From: Ashinkailepas kermadecensis
Lineage: Eukaryota; Arthropoda; Thecostraca; Neolepadidae
DNA length: 64,000 nt
Assembly: GCA_034440615.1 (NCBI GenBank)
Contig: JAOTOM010003177.1
Coordinates: 22,501-86,500, forward strand
Reading direction: 5' to 3'
Of this stretch, positions 53,130-63,980 are shown piece by piece; positions within the stretch are counted from its first letter, which is position 1, and each line of letters starts with the position of its first letter. The notes beneath the pieces are model-generated. The model was given only the letters and a program-made list of their open reading frames with translations, made no database searches and was not told where the DNA came from. Both the position numbers and the translations under genes were made by a program.

Positions 53130-55829
53130 TCATTTTTTCGGATCGATCGGATCGATATCGGAATCCATATCGGAGTCTGTGGCAGCGGCATACTCGTCAT
53201 CTTCTCCGACATCTTCTATTCTTCCTGTCTCTTCCTCTTCTCCAGCGTCCAACTCGCCTTCCGCGTGACAATCGACCTCGATGTCCGCCTTCCTGTTGGT
53301 GCAGTTCACGCACAGCTCCGCCACTGTACACTCCAAGCACGACAGCTCATCCAGCAGCAAGTTGTTGCCGTGGGCCAGCTTGATGCTGTGCTTGAGCATG
53401 ATTCCCCTGTAAGGGCACTTCATGCGCGTGTTGGCTGGGATTCTTTGCAGTGGAGGAACTTCGCGCACAACGAAGAAGTCGAACTTCTTGGTGTAGTCTC
53501 GCAGTTCGCCTCTGACAACCTCCACGACCTCCCGGGTTGAATGGACTCCGTGATCTCCTGTTTTCAGCTGTCCGCGCAAGAACGCACATTTTACAATGGA
53601 ACCGATCGTGTCGCTGATGTTCTTGCCTTCGTTTGCCTCATAGTAGGCGTAGGTGATCCGTTTCAGATTCAGCTTGCCCTTTGACATCACCAGATCCGCG
53701 TTTGTAAAGCACGACCGGAACTGTGACGCGCACCCGTCGGGAGTCGTAGCCAGTTGTTAATGTTGAGGCCTTGCTCTGTGCGCAGAATGCTGAACATTAA
53801 CTCCTCAAACTGACACACCTGCTGATTATCATGCCTCTTGTCATCAGACAGGAAGCATCAGACGGCGCCTTTTCAGTCATCAGACATCAGACGGCGCCTT
53901 TCCCGAGACTTCCGTCTTGTCTCCTGAATTCCACCCCGATTGGGTACAGCGCCACCGTCACTTGGTTCGAGGCGTAGTGACAACTTGTGGGCGATTCACG
54001 ATGCTCGACAAGGAGGTTTTGTTGATAGTCTTCGACCGTTGTGATGTCCTCCTGTCCCAGCACGTCTCGCATCCTCTGGTGAAAATTCCATTGATGGTGG
54101 GCTGTGAAGATGTGTTTCTTTCCCGTCACGAGCATATCACCGAACTGTTAGATGGCAGCCGACACCGTCTTCGTCTCAGGGAACAGGCCAAAGACTTGTT
54201 TGCGCTTAATCTCGCACCACTTCTGCCTCCACAGAGAGACGGTTACCAGGCGATCGGCGTCAGCGGTGGAGATGGGCAGATCGGGCGTGGGACACAGCGG
54301 GCACTTGCCCATGGCACACTCTCGCCTCCATGTTGTCGGATCGGTGGCGTTGTGGTCTGTAGATCCACTGGAACACATGGCCAGCTGAACCATGGCGCGG
54401 CAGGAGGACGACACACCCAGTCCGACACCAGTCTTTTGTAGCGCGGCCAGGAGACGTCGCATGTTTGTGTGCGTTGGGCAAGCACTCCGCTCGATGTCCC
54501 GGTGCTTCGGTGTCACCGCATTGGCAGGGAACGCACGCAGCAGAGTAGACACTGCGAAGTTGCAGGGGTCGTTCTCTTGAACCTGTTTCTCTTTGAAGTC
54601 GACAATGATCTGTTGTTTTGACTTCAGCAAGAGATGCTTGGGCAACCGCTTGCCGTAGGCCACCGACACATACTCTCCATTGACTGATCGGGTGTTGACT
54701 GCGTTCTGTAGGACGAATTCCTCCAGGACAGCCGGCCACTTCGTGACGTTCAGAGAACAGCTTTGTAGCTTTCGCTGCAGCAGACTGTTTTCGGTCCCGC
54801 TCGCGATAGCCGCCAGGACCATGCTGCCATATTTCGGAGTGCTGCCAATCGCCTGAGCCAGCACTTCTATGTCGCCAGCAACATCTGCACATAGACCGGC
54901 CTCCCGAGCTACCGCTATCGCGAACTCGGTCCCGAGCGTGTGCTGGCACAGCTTGGCGTGGCTTCGCCTGAGATAGGAGTTCTTCAACGAGTCTGCTAGT
55001 TTGCACGCTTTGATGTACCTGGGCGTGTACTGCGGTGGGAAAGAGACATTGTATGCGACGAACAATGCCGCAGCGAGTGGATCCGCAAACATCCGCTCGA
55101 TCCAGTACATCAGCAGCTCAGTTCTCTCTTCGCTTCTGAGGCCAGCAGCCAGCGACCCGACCTTCTTTGCCGCGTACCAGACGTTGCGACCAGACATGCG
55201 TGGCACACGCGTCAGCTGGATGCACTCCGTGTCTGGAAAGTGCGGTAGGCAACGAAAGAAGTGGTCTATGGAGGCCAGACAGTCGCTGGGAAGGAGTCCC
55301 ACAAGCCGCGCCCTGTACCGACGCTTGGTTCTCTCACTGTACAATTTTGGGTCTGAAGAGACACTGTCTTCACCACCAGTGAGCTCCTGTCCATCAGGTG
55401 CATCAGCTTGTGCTTGTTCGTCATCTCCTGTCCACGGATCGTCCCGTCCATCTCCGGTAACATGTGGTTCACTACTCCATCGCTTGGCAATGTTCTGTCT
55501 AGCTGTACTACCTCTCTTTTCGTGCAAGCGACGTTTCTTGTTCGTGTTTCTGACATGACCTTTGAGAGTGTTCGAGTCATAGCGGCCCCACACAGTGGAG
55601 GACGACCGCGTGGCTGCGGCCTTGACAGAGATCTTTCACCCGATCTGGAATGACTTGTTGAAGCGCTGTTGTCAGGCGTGGTTGGCGACTGTTTCCTACA
55701 CTTCCGCGTCGCTTTCTTGTGGTATTTCAGCTTTTCTGATTCAGAGAGTCGACTGTAGTTCGTACTACCCTTCCGACCGCCCAGTTTGCCTGCCGCTTGT
55801 GACTGTAACTTGCTCTTCTTTGGTGGCAT
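53130..55829 (-). pseudogene. Unassigned DDE-like transposase, broken
   Basis: Read from 55829 on the minus strand: MPPKKSKLQSQAAGKLGGRKG and a basic, Ser-rich N-terminus. A shift near 55605 leads to a 480-codon frame (YDSNTLKGHVRNTNKKRRL, YSERTKRRYRARL, FPDTECIQLTRVPRM, a Cys-His segment CAMGKCPLCPTP). After a TAA at 54148-54150 the same frame continues with FTAHHQWNFHQRM and CHYASNQVTVALYPIGVEF (to 53890). A local 26-bp duplication (53850-53905) breaks the frame before LSDDKRHDNQQVCQFEELMF and NNWLRLPTG. A last frame (53690-53130) holds ITYAYYEANEGKNISDTIGS and an acidic C-terminus. The order VTVALYP, SDD, EANEGKNISDTIG parallels the core of the relic at 23-25 kb, which suggests one transposase superfamily. 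Catalytic residues are inferred. Confidence 0.65.
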
Positions 55830-56582
55830 CTTGGGGTAGCTTAGTTATTCAGACGTGTCGTTACCAACCACCGTAGCGTCAATTAGGCAGGGTAGAGGTA
55901 CACGGACACCTGAGGAAGAATAAGAAGGATAACGGTCAGAAAAATGCCTCCACTGGGCTGGACATTTCAGCTCAGGTGATGCACCAACATTTTGCACAGA
56001 GGTTTACACTGGATGCCCCATGCACAAAGCATTGGGCAGTAGTTCAGAAGATGGCCCTGTGATCAAAATATCATGGAGACAAACTAACCTATCATAGGTA
56101 TTAAAAATGTATCATAGGTATTACAAATGTATCGTATGTATTAAAAATGTATCGTAGGTATCAAAAAAGTATATTAGGTAGGGTTAGGTTAGGTCAGGTT
56201 AGGCTTTTTCAAAGGGAGGGCCATCTTCCGAACCATGGGCCACACGCACTTTTTTCCAGTCGGGGCATAAATGACCCATTGCGAAAAAAAATTGGCGCAG
56301 AATCCAGCATAACTGGTGAGTGCCGAAATTCGGTGCGTGAATGAGGGAGAAGTTTTGCCGCAAGCGGCACCAAGAAAGAATTTCAGCACACTGGGGAGCA
56401 ATTTTACTTTCCATCTCGCTTTTTCTCCTCATTTCTGCCAGCTAGGTACCTAGCTTTTCCTGGTGGAACGGTGGCAGATGGCCAATTTTCGCAAGCAGCT
56501 GCCAACCCTCCAGCAAATGGCTATTAAAGAGGTATAACAGGCATTTCGCCGAGCCCAGAACCAACATAAATTGAGTCTACAG
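55830..56582. other. Non-coding part of the 6-kb transposon
   Basis: Probable upstream region of the transposase gene. It holds five degenerate units of AAAATGTATCRTAGGTATT (56095-56180) followed by GGTTAGGTTAGGTCAGGTTAGG-like sequence; no gene. Confidence 0.5.
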
Positions 56583-56730
56583 CAGGGGCGTAACTTTTTG
56601 AAAATCGTTGGGATTGCGCTTAGTTGTTAAGAACACCTTTTGATCCATATCGCGTCATAGGCATAATGTAGTTTTCAAAATCTTGGGGTTGCACCTACAA
56701 GCCCATGTCTACGGAAAGTTACACCCGATG
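56583..56730. mobile_element. 148-bp hAT MITE with 8-bp TSD
   Basis: Termini CAGGGGCGTAACTTT and, inverted, CATCGGGTGTAACTTT. The perfect flanking direct repeat GTCTACAG lies at 56575-56582 and 56731-56738. It is non-coding and nested in the 6-kb transposon. Confidence 0.85.
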
Positions 56731-56738
56731 GTCTACAG

Positions 56739-57919
56739 CTCCAACAAGTTCCAACCAAGGCTCCAACAACTCAACTGACTCGTTAAAATGCGCGTTAATA
56801 ATGGCTGGGGCAAGGGAGGAACCAGGGGGGGGGGGGGGGGGGGGCGGACCGGGTCATGCCCCCCCCCCCTCCATGATGGCGATTTTTCACGAAAAATCGC
56901 ACTAAAGTGCGATTTACTCGAAATCTAAACACATTTTATTAGAAACATATGTGCTTAAACGATCTCTTACATCATACGCGGCCCAAATCCGATGAGTTTT
57001 TGAAAATCGGAGATTTTTTATTTGCCCCCCCCAAACATGAGCTTCTGGATCCGACCTTGGGCTGCGCGACGGTGGCGCGGTGGCGCTTTGTGTTGAATTT
57101 GGCAGCGGAGTAAGGTTTCCAAATGAAGGTTTTTCGTTCCTTGAAGTTGTCTCCCCGCTCATCTCGTTTCTGCGTGCGGATGCCTTGTAAAAAAACCCAC
57201 CGTTTTTATAACACGTGTTAAACCGACAGGAAAACCAATAGACTATGTTAAGAGAATGTGCAGCCACAATAGCTATTGGTTTTAAAGTGGATTTAGGCGT
57301 TGTTGAAAAATCTGTGGGTTTTTTACAAGAGGGTTATTTTTTTACAAACTGAGGTCGGCGACAACATGCGGGTACGAAACCATTGAATGCGCCGTCAATA
57401 TGGCTTGCAGAGAATCGGCCGTGGCACCATTTTGTTTCTGAGGCTTCGCTGAATCTATTAAGCTCCAGTTTTTCACTAAACAGAGCCCGGGCATGTCTTC
57501 TATCAGCAGGTTTTGTTAAAAAATTGGTAGTAAATTAGACTCTTTGCAAGGATGTTTTACTCTGGTCGGTTTCGCTAGCATCCATCACAATGCCTCAGTG
57601 GCTTCGGGGAGCTATTGAAACCCAGTATGTTCTCGAAAGGAAATTGAATGGATAAGAGATTGAGCGGCGTGCGAACCCCGTCAGGCATCTACTTTTGGTG
57701 CTATGCCTCTCTGAAGATGGGAGACGAGATTTTTTTACTCTGAAAATCGCGTTTTTTTCGCCATTTTTTGGTCTTCTAGGGCAAATTATTCATACTTTAA
57801 GTAGATTTATCAAACTTTTTTGGATGGCAAACGGTAACCCACTTAATTTGTGACATTCTGACGACAAGTTTTTGAAGATTGATGGAAAACTGGCGCGTGC
57901 ATATTTTTTTTTACACCGA
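56739..57919. other. Non-coding right part of the 6-kb transposon
   Basis: Contains a G22-type run and a C-run (56824-56870). There is no supported gene. Confidence 0.45.
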
Positions 57920-57959
57920 TGTCCGCCAAACGGGTCCAGAGTCTGAAACCCTGTCATAT
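57920..57959 (-). repeat. Right TIR of the 6-kb transposon
   Basis: The reverse complement matches 51931-51970 at 38 of 40 positions. Confidence 0.92.
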
Positions 57960-57967
57960 ACTGACAA

Positions 57968-60769
57968 ATGAGTGACATTTTACAATGGAACTGTAGAGGT
58001 TTGAGAACTAGTAATAACGAATTACAACACATTCTACACCGTCGTACACTGTCAGTAGTATGTCTGCAGGAGACCAAGCTCTCCTCCGGTGCTTCCTTTT
58101 ACCTAAAAAACTACTCTGTTTTACGGAAGGACGTCATCACACACACTGTGGCACATGGTGGTGTGCTCATTGCCGTCCACAACTCAGTCCCTTTTCAGCA
58201 AGTACACCTGACATCAAATATCCAGGCTGTCGCTGCTCGGGTCATAATTAACCGCCGTGTTGCCACCATATGCTCTATGTACTTGCCCCCAGGACACACC
58301 TTTTCAATTCCAGAACTGTCGCAGGCAATAGATCAGCTTACTCCTCCGCTGATTATATGTGGAGATTTTAATGCCCACCACCAAGTTTGGGGCTCAACGA
58401 ATACCTCTAGTCGCGGACGTGCCCTTGAACAAATTATCCGGAATGTCCCCCTTGTAGTTCTTAACTCTGGTATTCCAACACATTTTACACTGCCAACGGG
58501 ACAAACCTCCGTGCTGGACCTCACGCTTTGCAGTCCTGAATTTGTCTCCTATTTGGACTGGTCGGTGGACGATGATCCGGGTACGAGTGACCATTTTCCA
58601 GTTTGGACAAGTTTCATTGATAGAGTGGAAGCTGGCCGACGACCTCCCAGATGGATTTTTAGTAAAGCAGACTGAAGCTCCTTTCAGTCCGATGTCGAAG
58701 AGAGACTCGGTGAGTGGTCGGAAGGATCGGTTTCCATGGAAACGCTTACAGCTGCAACGTTAGAAAGTGCTCAGCGGTATATTCCTCGTTCGTCGGGCAC
58801 GTCACGCCGTGTACCAGTCCCGTGGTGGTCAGAAAATTGTCAGGATGCGTTACGTGCTAGGAAGAAGGCATACCGGGTTTTCAATCGCGACAGCAGCATG
58901 ACGAATCTGATAGCCTTTCGCAAAGCAAGAGCTCACGCGAGGCGCACTATCGCTGAATCCAAACGGCAATCATGGAAAACATACGTGAACACGTTAAATC
59001 GCTCCACCCCATTGTCATCTGTGTGGTCCCGCATTAAGCGCATTTCGGGGAAGCTTACGCGCACGCCACTCCCCACCCTCCAAATGGGAGGCCGAGATAT
59101 TATCGACCCGAAAGATGTTGCTAACGAGATTGGACGGGCCTTTTCCGAAAGGTCGAAAAACAAAAACAGTCATCGTTTCTTGACATACAAGGCTCGATGC
59201 GAGGCACTACCTCTTGATTTTACCACATCAGACACAATTCACTACAACAATGCGTTTTCTATTACCGAATTGACTGCCGCGATAAGCTCCCTTAGGAACG
59301 TAGCCGAGGGACCTGACACATTACACAACGACATAATCAAACATTTCCCGAGAACGGTTGTAAATACTCTTCTACAAGTGTTTAATGAAATGTGGGAAAG
59401 AGGTACCTTTCCATCGGCATGGCGGAGGGCGCTTATCGTCCCCATCTGCAAACCGAACAAAACCGGCAAGGACCCACTTCACTATCGACCCATTTCACTT
59501 ACCTGCTCGCTCTGCAAAGTGTTTGAAAAAATGGTGAACCTACGACTTATGTGGTTTTTGGAGCGCAACCGATTACTCACCTCCATACAGAGTGGCTTCC
59601 GCAAACACCGTAGCACATTTGATCACATTTTAGCTCTTGACTCCGTTGTACGCTTGAGCTTTATGAAACAATGTCATACCGCAGCCATATTTTTTTATGT
59701 CGATGGTGCCTATGATACCGCATGGCGGCATGGTATCATCATGAAGCTGCACCAAATTGGCATAAGAGGTCCGATGGGGTTTTTCTTGAAGAATTTCTTA
59801 ACTGACAGGACATTTCGCGTTAGAATAGATGGCTTCCTCTCTGACACTTTTCAGCAGATTGATGGCGTTCCGCAGGGAAGTGTATTAAGTGTGACTTTGT
59901 TCGCCATTGCTATAAACGATGTGGGCAATAGATTACCAACATCGGTAGGACGGGCATTTTTCGTAGATGATTTTACAGTGTGGTTCTCATCTCGTACGGT
60001 GCGGACGGTACAAAGGCAGCTCCAATTAACTGTTACGAAATTGATGGAGTGGTGCGATAAAACTGGTTTCACAATATCCACTTCAAAGACTACCGCTGTC
60101 CATTTCTGCCGCAAACGCCGTTGCGCAAACCCAACGATAAGTATGAACGGCCACCGCATACCATTCAGACCGGCAGTCAAGTTTCTTGGTGTGTGGATGG
60201 ACCGCCATATTACATACAAAACCCACATAACTGAGCTTACCAACAAATGTACAAAAGGTCTCCAGGTAATGAGTACCGTCTCTAGATGTTCATATGGGGC
60301 TGACAGATCAATCTTGCTTCTCATGTACCGATCCCTTATACGTTCTAAAATTGATTATGGGTGTTTTATCTATGACGGAGCATGTGATACCTCCAAGCGC
60401 CGACTCGATGTTATCCATAACACAGCCCTCCGGATTGCCACTGGAGCTTTCCGCACTTCACCATCAGACAGTGTTATGGTAGAGGTGGATGAACCTCCCC
60501 TTGCGCTGCGACGCAGGATATTGGCAGCTAGATATGCATGCAAGGTAGCCCAAAACCCAGAGCATCCAGCATATCCATGGATATTTCCGGGATCATCGAT
60601 GCCACGCCAGTCGTCTTGCAGTCAGCGCATTATGCCGTTCTGCTGGCGCATTGCCTCGACGCTGCGTAACTGCAGCATCCGACCCGGTTGTGTGACACGT
60701 ATTGCTGTTTCGACTACTCCTCCATGGCAGATTTCCCCACCACAAATCGATATTGCCTTGTCATGCTAA
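57968..60769 (+). pseudogene. LINE K ORF2, endonuclease and RT
   Basis: The frame from ATG 57968 is open to 60769 except for one TGA at 58673-58675, where ADWSSF is expected. The N-terminal APE-type endonuclease is complete: LQWNCRGL (N), CLQETK (E), GGVLIAVHN, MYLPPG, ICGDFNAHHQVWGS (D, N) and GTSDHFPVW (S, D, H). RT follows: AEGPDTLHNDIIKHFP, HYRPISLTCSLCKVFEKM, GFRKHRSTFDHIL, GVPQGSVLSVTLFAIAIND and motif C FFVDDFTVWF. In motif A the catalytic Asp is replaced by Tyr (FFYVDGAYD; TAT at 59696-59698), which should abolish polymerase activity. A frameshift in an A9 run (60768-60776) separates it from RNase H. EN nicks the target, RT copies the RNA. Confidence 0.9.
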
Positions 60770-60775
60770 AAAAAA

Positions 60776-61658
60776 ATGCGATATGAGTACAGCAGAGCTC
60801 CGAATAATGTCTCTTAAGAAAACACACGAATACCATGACTTCTCCCGGACTTATACCGACGGCTCCAAGTCGGTGTCTGGCGTGGGCTGCTCCTACGTCA
60901 GTCGTTCCGGTTCTGGCTCTTTCTGTCTACCAAAGCATGCGTCGATTTTTACCGCTGAATTGTATGCCATTTTGAAAGCTGTTCGTTTTATTCAAATTGA
61001 TCAGACACCAAAGCACGTTATATTCACAGACTCGCTGAGCAGCCTTTTAGCAATGCAATCCTTCAACCAGGACAGCATACTTGTCCGCAAAATTCTACGA
61101 GTTGTAGAATTACTAGACGGAATGGGCAAGACAATTGCTTTCTGCTGGATCCCCAGTCACGTTGGACTAGCTGGGAATGAAGCTGCCGACATGGCTGCGA
61201 AGGCAGCTATCAACAGCGGCCGCGTTGTTTCCCCGGGAGATTTCTACCCATATATATCATCGTATATTCGATCAGAATGGCAACGAGCCTGGAGTTCGAC
61301 ATGTAATAAACTAAAGATCCTGAAGCCGACACTAGGGCTGTGGAGATCATCGTATCGGGTCGATCTATGGGATGAAATTACGCTCTGCCGTCTAAGAATA
61401 GGACATACCCTAGCCACACACAGATACTTGTTGTCTGGAGATGACCGACCCTTGTGCCCACGCTGTTCTGCCCTGCTTACTGTATACCATGTAATTGTAG
61501 CTTGTTCAACACTGGAACCTCTACGACGTCAATACTTTGGAAGAGCGAGCAACGACTCCTTACGTATGCTTCTGAGTGACGACTCGGATGTCGTGACGTC
61601 CGGTAACATCTGTACGTTTCTTCGACACGCAAACTTTGATGTGATATATCGTCCTTGA
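60776..61658 (+). pseudogene. LINE K ORF2, RNase H and Cys/His tail
   Basis: The frame resumes after the A9 run: TYTDGSKSVSGVGCSYV (D), IFTAELYAILKAV (E), FTDSLSSLLAMQSF (D) and IPSHVGLAGNEAADMAAK (His, D). The tail is LCRLRIGHTLATHRYLLSGD, CPRC, VYHVIVAC. It stops at 61656-61658. The linker after RNase H lacks a few residues relative to LINE J (VVSPGDFYP against VRLRLPPSDIYP). This part is otherwise intact. Confidence 0.87.
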
Positions 61659-61732
61659 TGAACCAAGATTTTACCCCCACTAATGATTATTTGAAGGACA
61701 TACCGTTTTAGTCTCTCTCTAATCATTGTTAT

Positions 61733-61764
61733 GGGCACAAAATGACCTTGCTGTCGACGTGCCC
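61733..61764 (+). promoter_or_regulatory. LINE K 3'-terminal hairpin
   Basis: GGGCAC (61733-61738) pairs with GTGCCC (61759-61764). The family form is GGGCGC/GCGCCC, so both arms changed together. Likely the RT recognition structure at the RNA 3' end, by analogy with other LINEs. Confidence 0.75.
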
Positions 61765-61800
61765 CTAAACAGCAATCCACCACCACCACGACTGCTCCTT

Positions 61801-62639
61801 GGCACTACCGACCGTTTGACATGCCTTCAGTGACGATGGATCCGCATCATGTCGGCTAGCTGACGGTGCGGACGTTTAGCGTACGCCCTCCGACGCTTCG
61901 CCTGTGGGATGTCAGCGCGCTGCTGGTGCAGCCGTGTGATTGCCGCTCACTGGTGATATGGTCGTATGACATGCGCTCGCTGACATGTGCATCATATGAC
62001 GGTGCCAAATGATCCTGCAGTCGCGTGGCGCGTGACGGCAGACGTGGACACCGCATAGCGCATACGGGCTGCACACCTGACGGGAACGGTTCAGGTATAT
62101 AAGTCGTGTAGAAGTCGACGAGTTCCAGGAATCAACGAGTCCGGACACGGGAGCCAAACGCATTTATAAAAGGTGGTCTGAAATTAACTTCGTTACGCAA
62201 CGACTCAGTGTTGCTGAATGGCTAACTAATAGCTAATACGCATCACTATGTTTTATTTCGTATGCATTACATGGATGTGGCAGGCATTGTAACCGTTGGT
62301 CTGAAGCAAAATTATAGCGTTGGAAAACGAAAAGCCACGAATATCGCGCATGAACAGTGCCGGTAGGTGTCTGGTGTATTTAATGGGTACACGAAATGAT
62401 ACGGAATATGGTGGGAGATCAGATAGCTATACGAGTGGATCGAACGGCTACAAGGGACATGGCGGTGTGCCGTGGCTGGGCAGACTTGTCGCCAGTGTGA
62501 CTAATAGAACATTTCGACTTTACTTTGATCAGATCTGCGGAACTACATGATCAGATCTGGTCGATGCGACCTAAAACTCAGCTGAGGTCTGCGGTTGGCC
62601 GCATACGAGGAGACGAAAATGAACATCTGAATGCTGCGT
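61801..62639. other. Unassigned sequence with a degenerate LINE tail
   Basis: No gene. GATCAGATCTGGTCGATGCGACCTAAAACTCA-like sequence at 62549-62580 resembles an eroded LINE hairpin 3' arm and tail. Confidence 0.4.
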
Positions 62640-63980
62640 ATCACAAAGCATTTGATGATTGTACGTGCATGCAGAGTTGAAAAAACGTCGATACTGCCTC
62701 CCACCGAACTCCAAATGCACGATTTCGTGTCCTTCAGACTGTCGCATTGCGGCATGGACCCACTTCATTGTAGACCAATTTCACTGACATCTTTAATATG
62801 CAAACTACTAGAGAAAATGTTTAGTGCGAGACTCTCCTGTTTTTAGAATCACGACGTGTACTTTCGACTCATCAGTGTGGTTTTAGGAAAAACAGGAGCA
62901 CTCTTGATCACATTTTAGCTTTAGACACGGAAGTTCGTATGGCTTTTCGAGCAAAACGACAAGTTGGAGCGGTGTTCTTTGACATTGAGAAAGCTCATGA
63001 CACAACATGGCGTCATGGAATTCTTAAGAAGCTTTTTAAGTACGGAATACGCGGGCCAATGGGTACATTTATGCAAAGCTTTTTATCTGATCGATACATA
63101 ACTGTGCGTATTGGAAACAGTTATTCAACCAGATTCGAGCTTTAAAAAATGGGATTCCACAAAGAAGCGTGTTAAGTGTAGCTCTATTTTAAATCATGAT
63201 TAATCACATTGGTAATACATTGCCAAATCATATACATCAATCACTGTATGTAAGCACGAGCCATACAACGGCAGCTTCAGCTGGCTGTAGGGAAGCTAGA
63301 GAAATGGAGTATGCTGAATGGTTTTAAATTATCTGTATCGAAAACAGTGCCTTACATTTTTCCTGCCGGATCCGGCAATGTGACGAAATTAACTTAATGC
63401 TGTATAAACAGCGTGTGCCAACCAAACCACTCGTGAAATTTCTGGGAGTGCATTTCAACTATCGTCTGGATTATAAAGAACAGTTTAAGATACTTAAGGA
63501 CAAATGTTTCAAAGCTTTAAATATTCGGAAATCTGTTCCAAGAGCATCATACGGTGCTGATCGCAAGACGCTTCTGCTCCTGTATCGCTCACTAATCAGG
63601 TCAAAGCTCGACTACGCATGTTTTGTGTACGATGGGGCGTGTAAGGGCAGAAAGCGTACGTTATCATCGCCGGTGCATTTAGGACATCGCCAACTGCCAG
63701 TCTCCTCGCTGAGGCCTACGAGCCGCCGCTGGCATTGAGACGAGAATACGTAGGGTTGCGATATGCTCTTAAGTTACGGCAGTTTCCGGAGAATCCGGCC
63801 CATCGTGCTGTTTTCTCCCGGCACATGAGATTGCTTTCCAGAGAAAAGAGAAACTGATGTTTTTCATTTTCGGACCGTATATGGAAACCTTTCCACGAGA
63901 GACATCAGATACGGCGGAATTATACGACACCAGCAACTACTCATACCCTTTGGCAACTGGTACGACCATAAATTGATACA
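62640..63980 (+). pseudogene. LINE N, decayed RT running past the window end
   Basis: Pieces in order: HCRPISLTSLICKLLEKM (62768-62820), QCGFRKNRSTLDHILALDTEVRMAF (62873-62950, two frames), FFDIEKAHDTTWRHGILKK (62976-63032, motif A Asp present) and GTFMQSFLSDRYITVRIG. NGIPQRSVLSVALF follows after a frameshift at about 63145. The FADDFAIW motif C block is missing: SLYV at about 63250 is followed almost directly by RQLQLAVGKLEKW, so about 20 residues are deleted. The thumb continues (KFLGVHFNYRL, YRSLIRSKLDYACFVYDGA) to about 63960, where the sequence that precedes RNase H begins. It cannot encode an active RT. RNase H and the 3' end, if present, lie outside. Confidence 0.83.

Larger units (their letters stand above)
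51931..57959. mobile_element. Unassigned 6.0-kb DNA transposon with 40-bp TIRs
   Basis: Left end 51931-51970 and right end 57920-57959 are inverted repeats identical at 38 of 40 positions, starting ATATGACAGGGTTTCAGACT. AC flanks each end (51929-51930 and 57960-57961), a possible 2-bp TSD. It splits LINE K between ORF1 and the ORF2 ATG at 57968. Contents: a 158-160-bp satellite array next to the left end, one broken transposase-like gene on the minus strand (55829-53130) and 2 kb of non-coding sequence with a nested hAT MITE. I cannot assign it to a named superfamily. Confidence 0.82.
46772..61787 (+). mobile_element. LINE K, full-length element with two nested insertions
   Basis: The 13-bp direct repeat ACGACTGCTCCTT flanks it (46759-46771 and 61788-61800). 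Order: 5' end CCCCGCAGTGGGGTCAGCC; 5' UTR split by LINE L; ORF1; 6-kb TIR transposon; ORF2 with endonuclease, RT and RNase H; 3' hairpin GGGCAC...GTGCCC; CCACCACCACCAC tail. Subtracting the insertions leaves about 6.1 kb, a normal full-length LINE of the I group. It is now inactivated by the insertions, a nonsense codon, frameshifts and a changed RT catalytic residue. Confidence 0.92.

Noticed and set aside
56174..56205. TTAGG-like repeats (GGTTAGGTTAGGTCAGGTTAGG)
   Set aside because: Only about four imperfect units inside a transposon. Too short and degenerate to call a telomeric tract.
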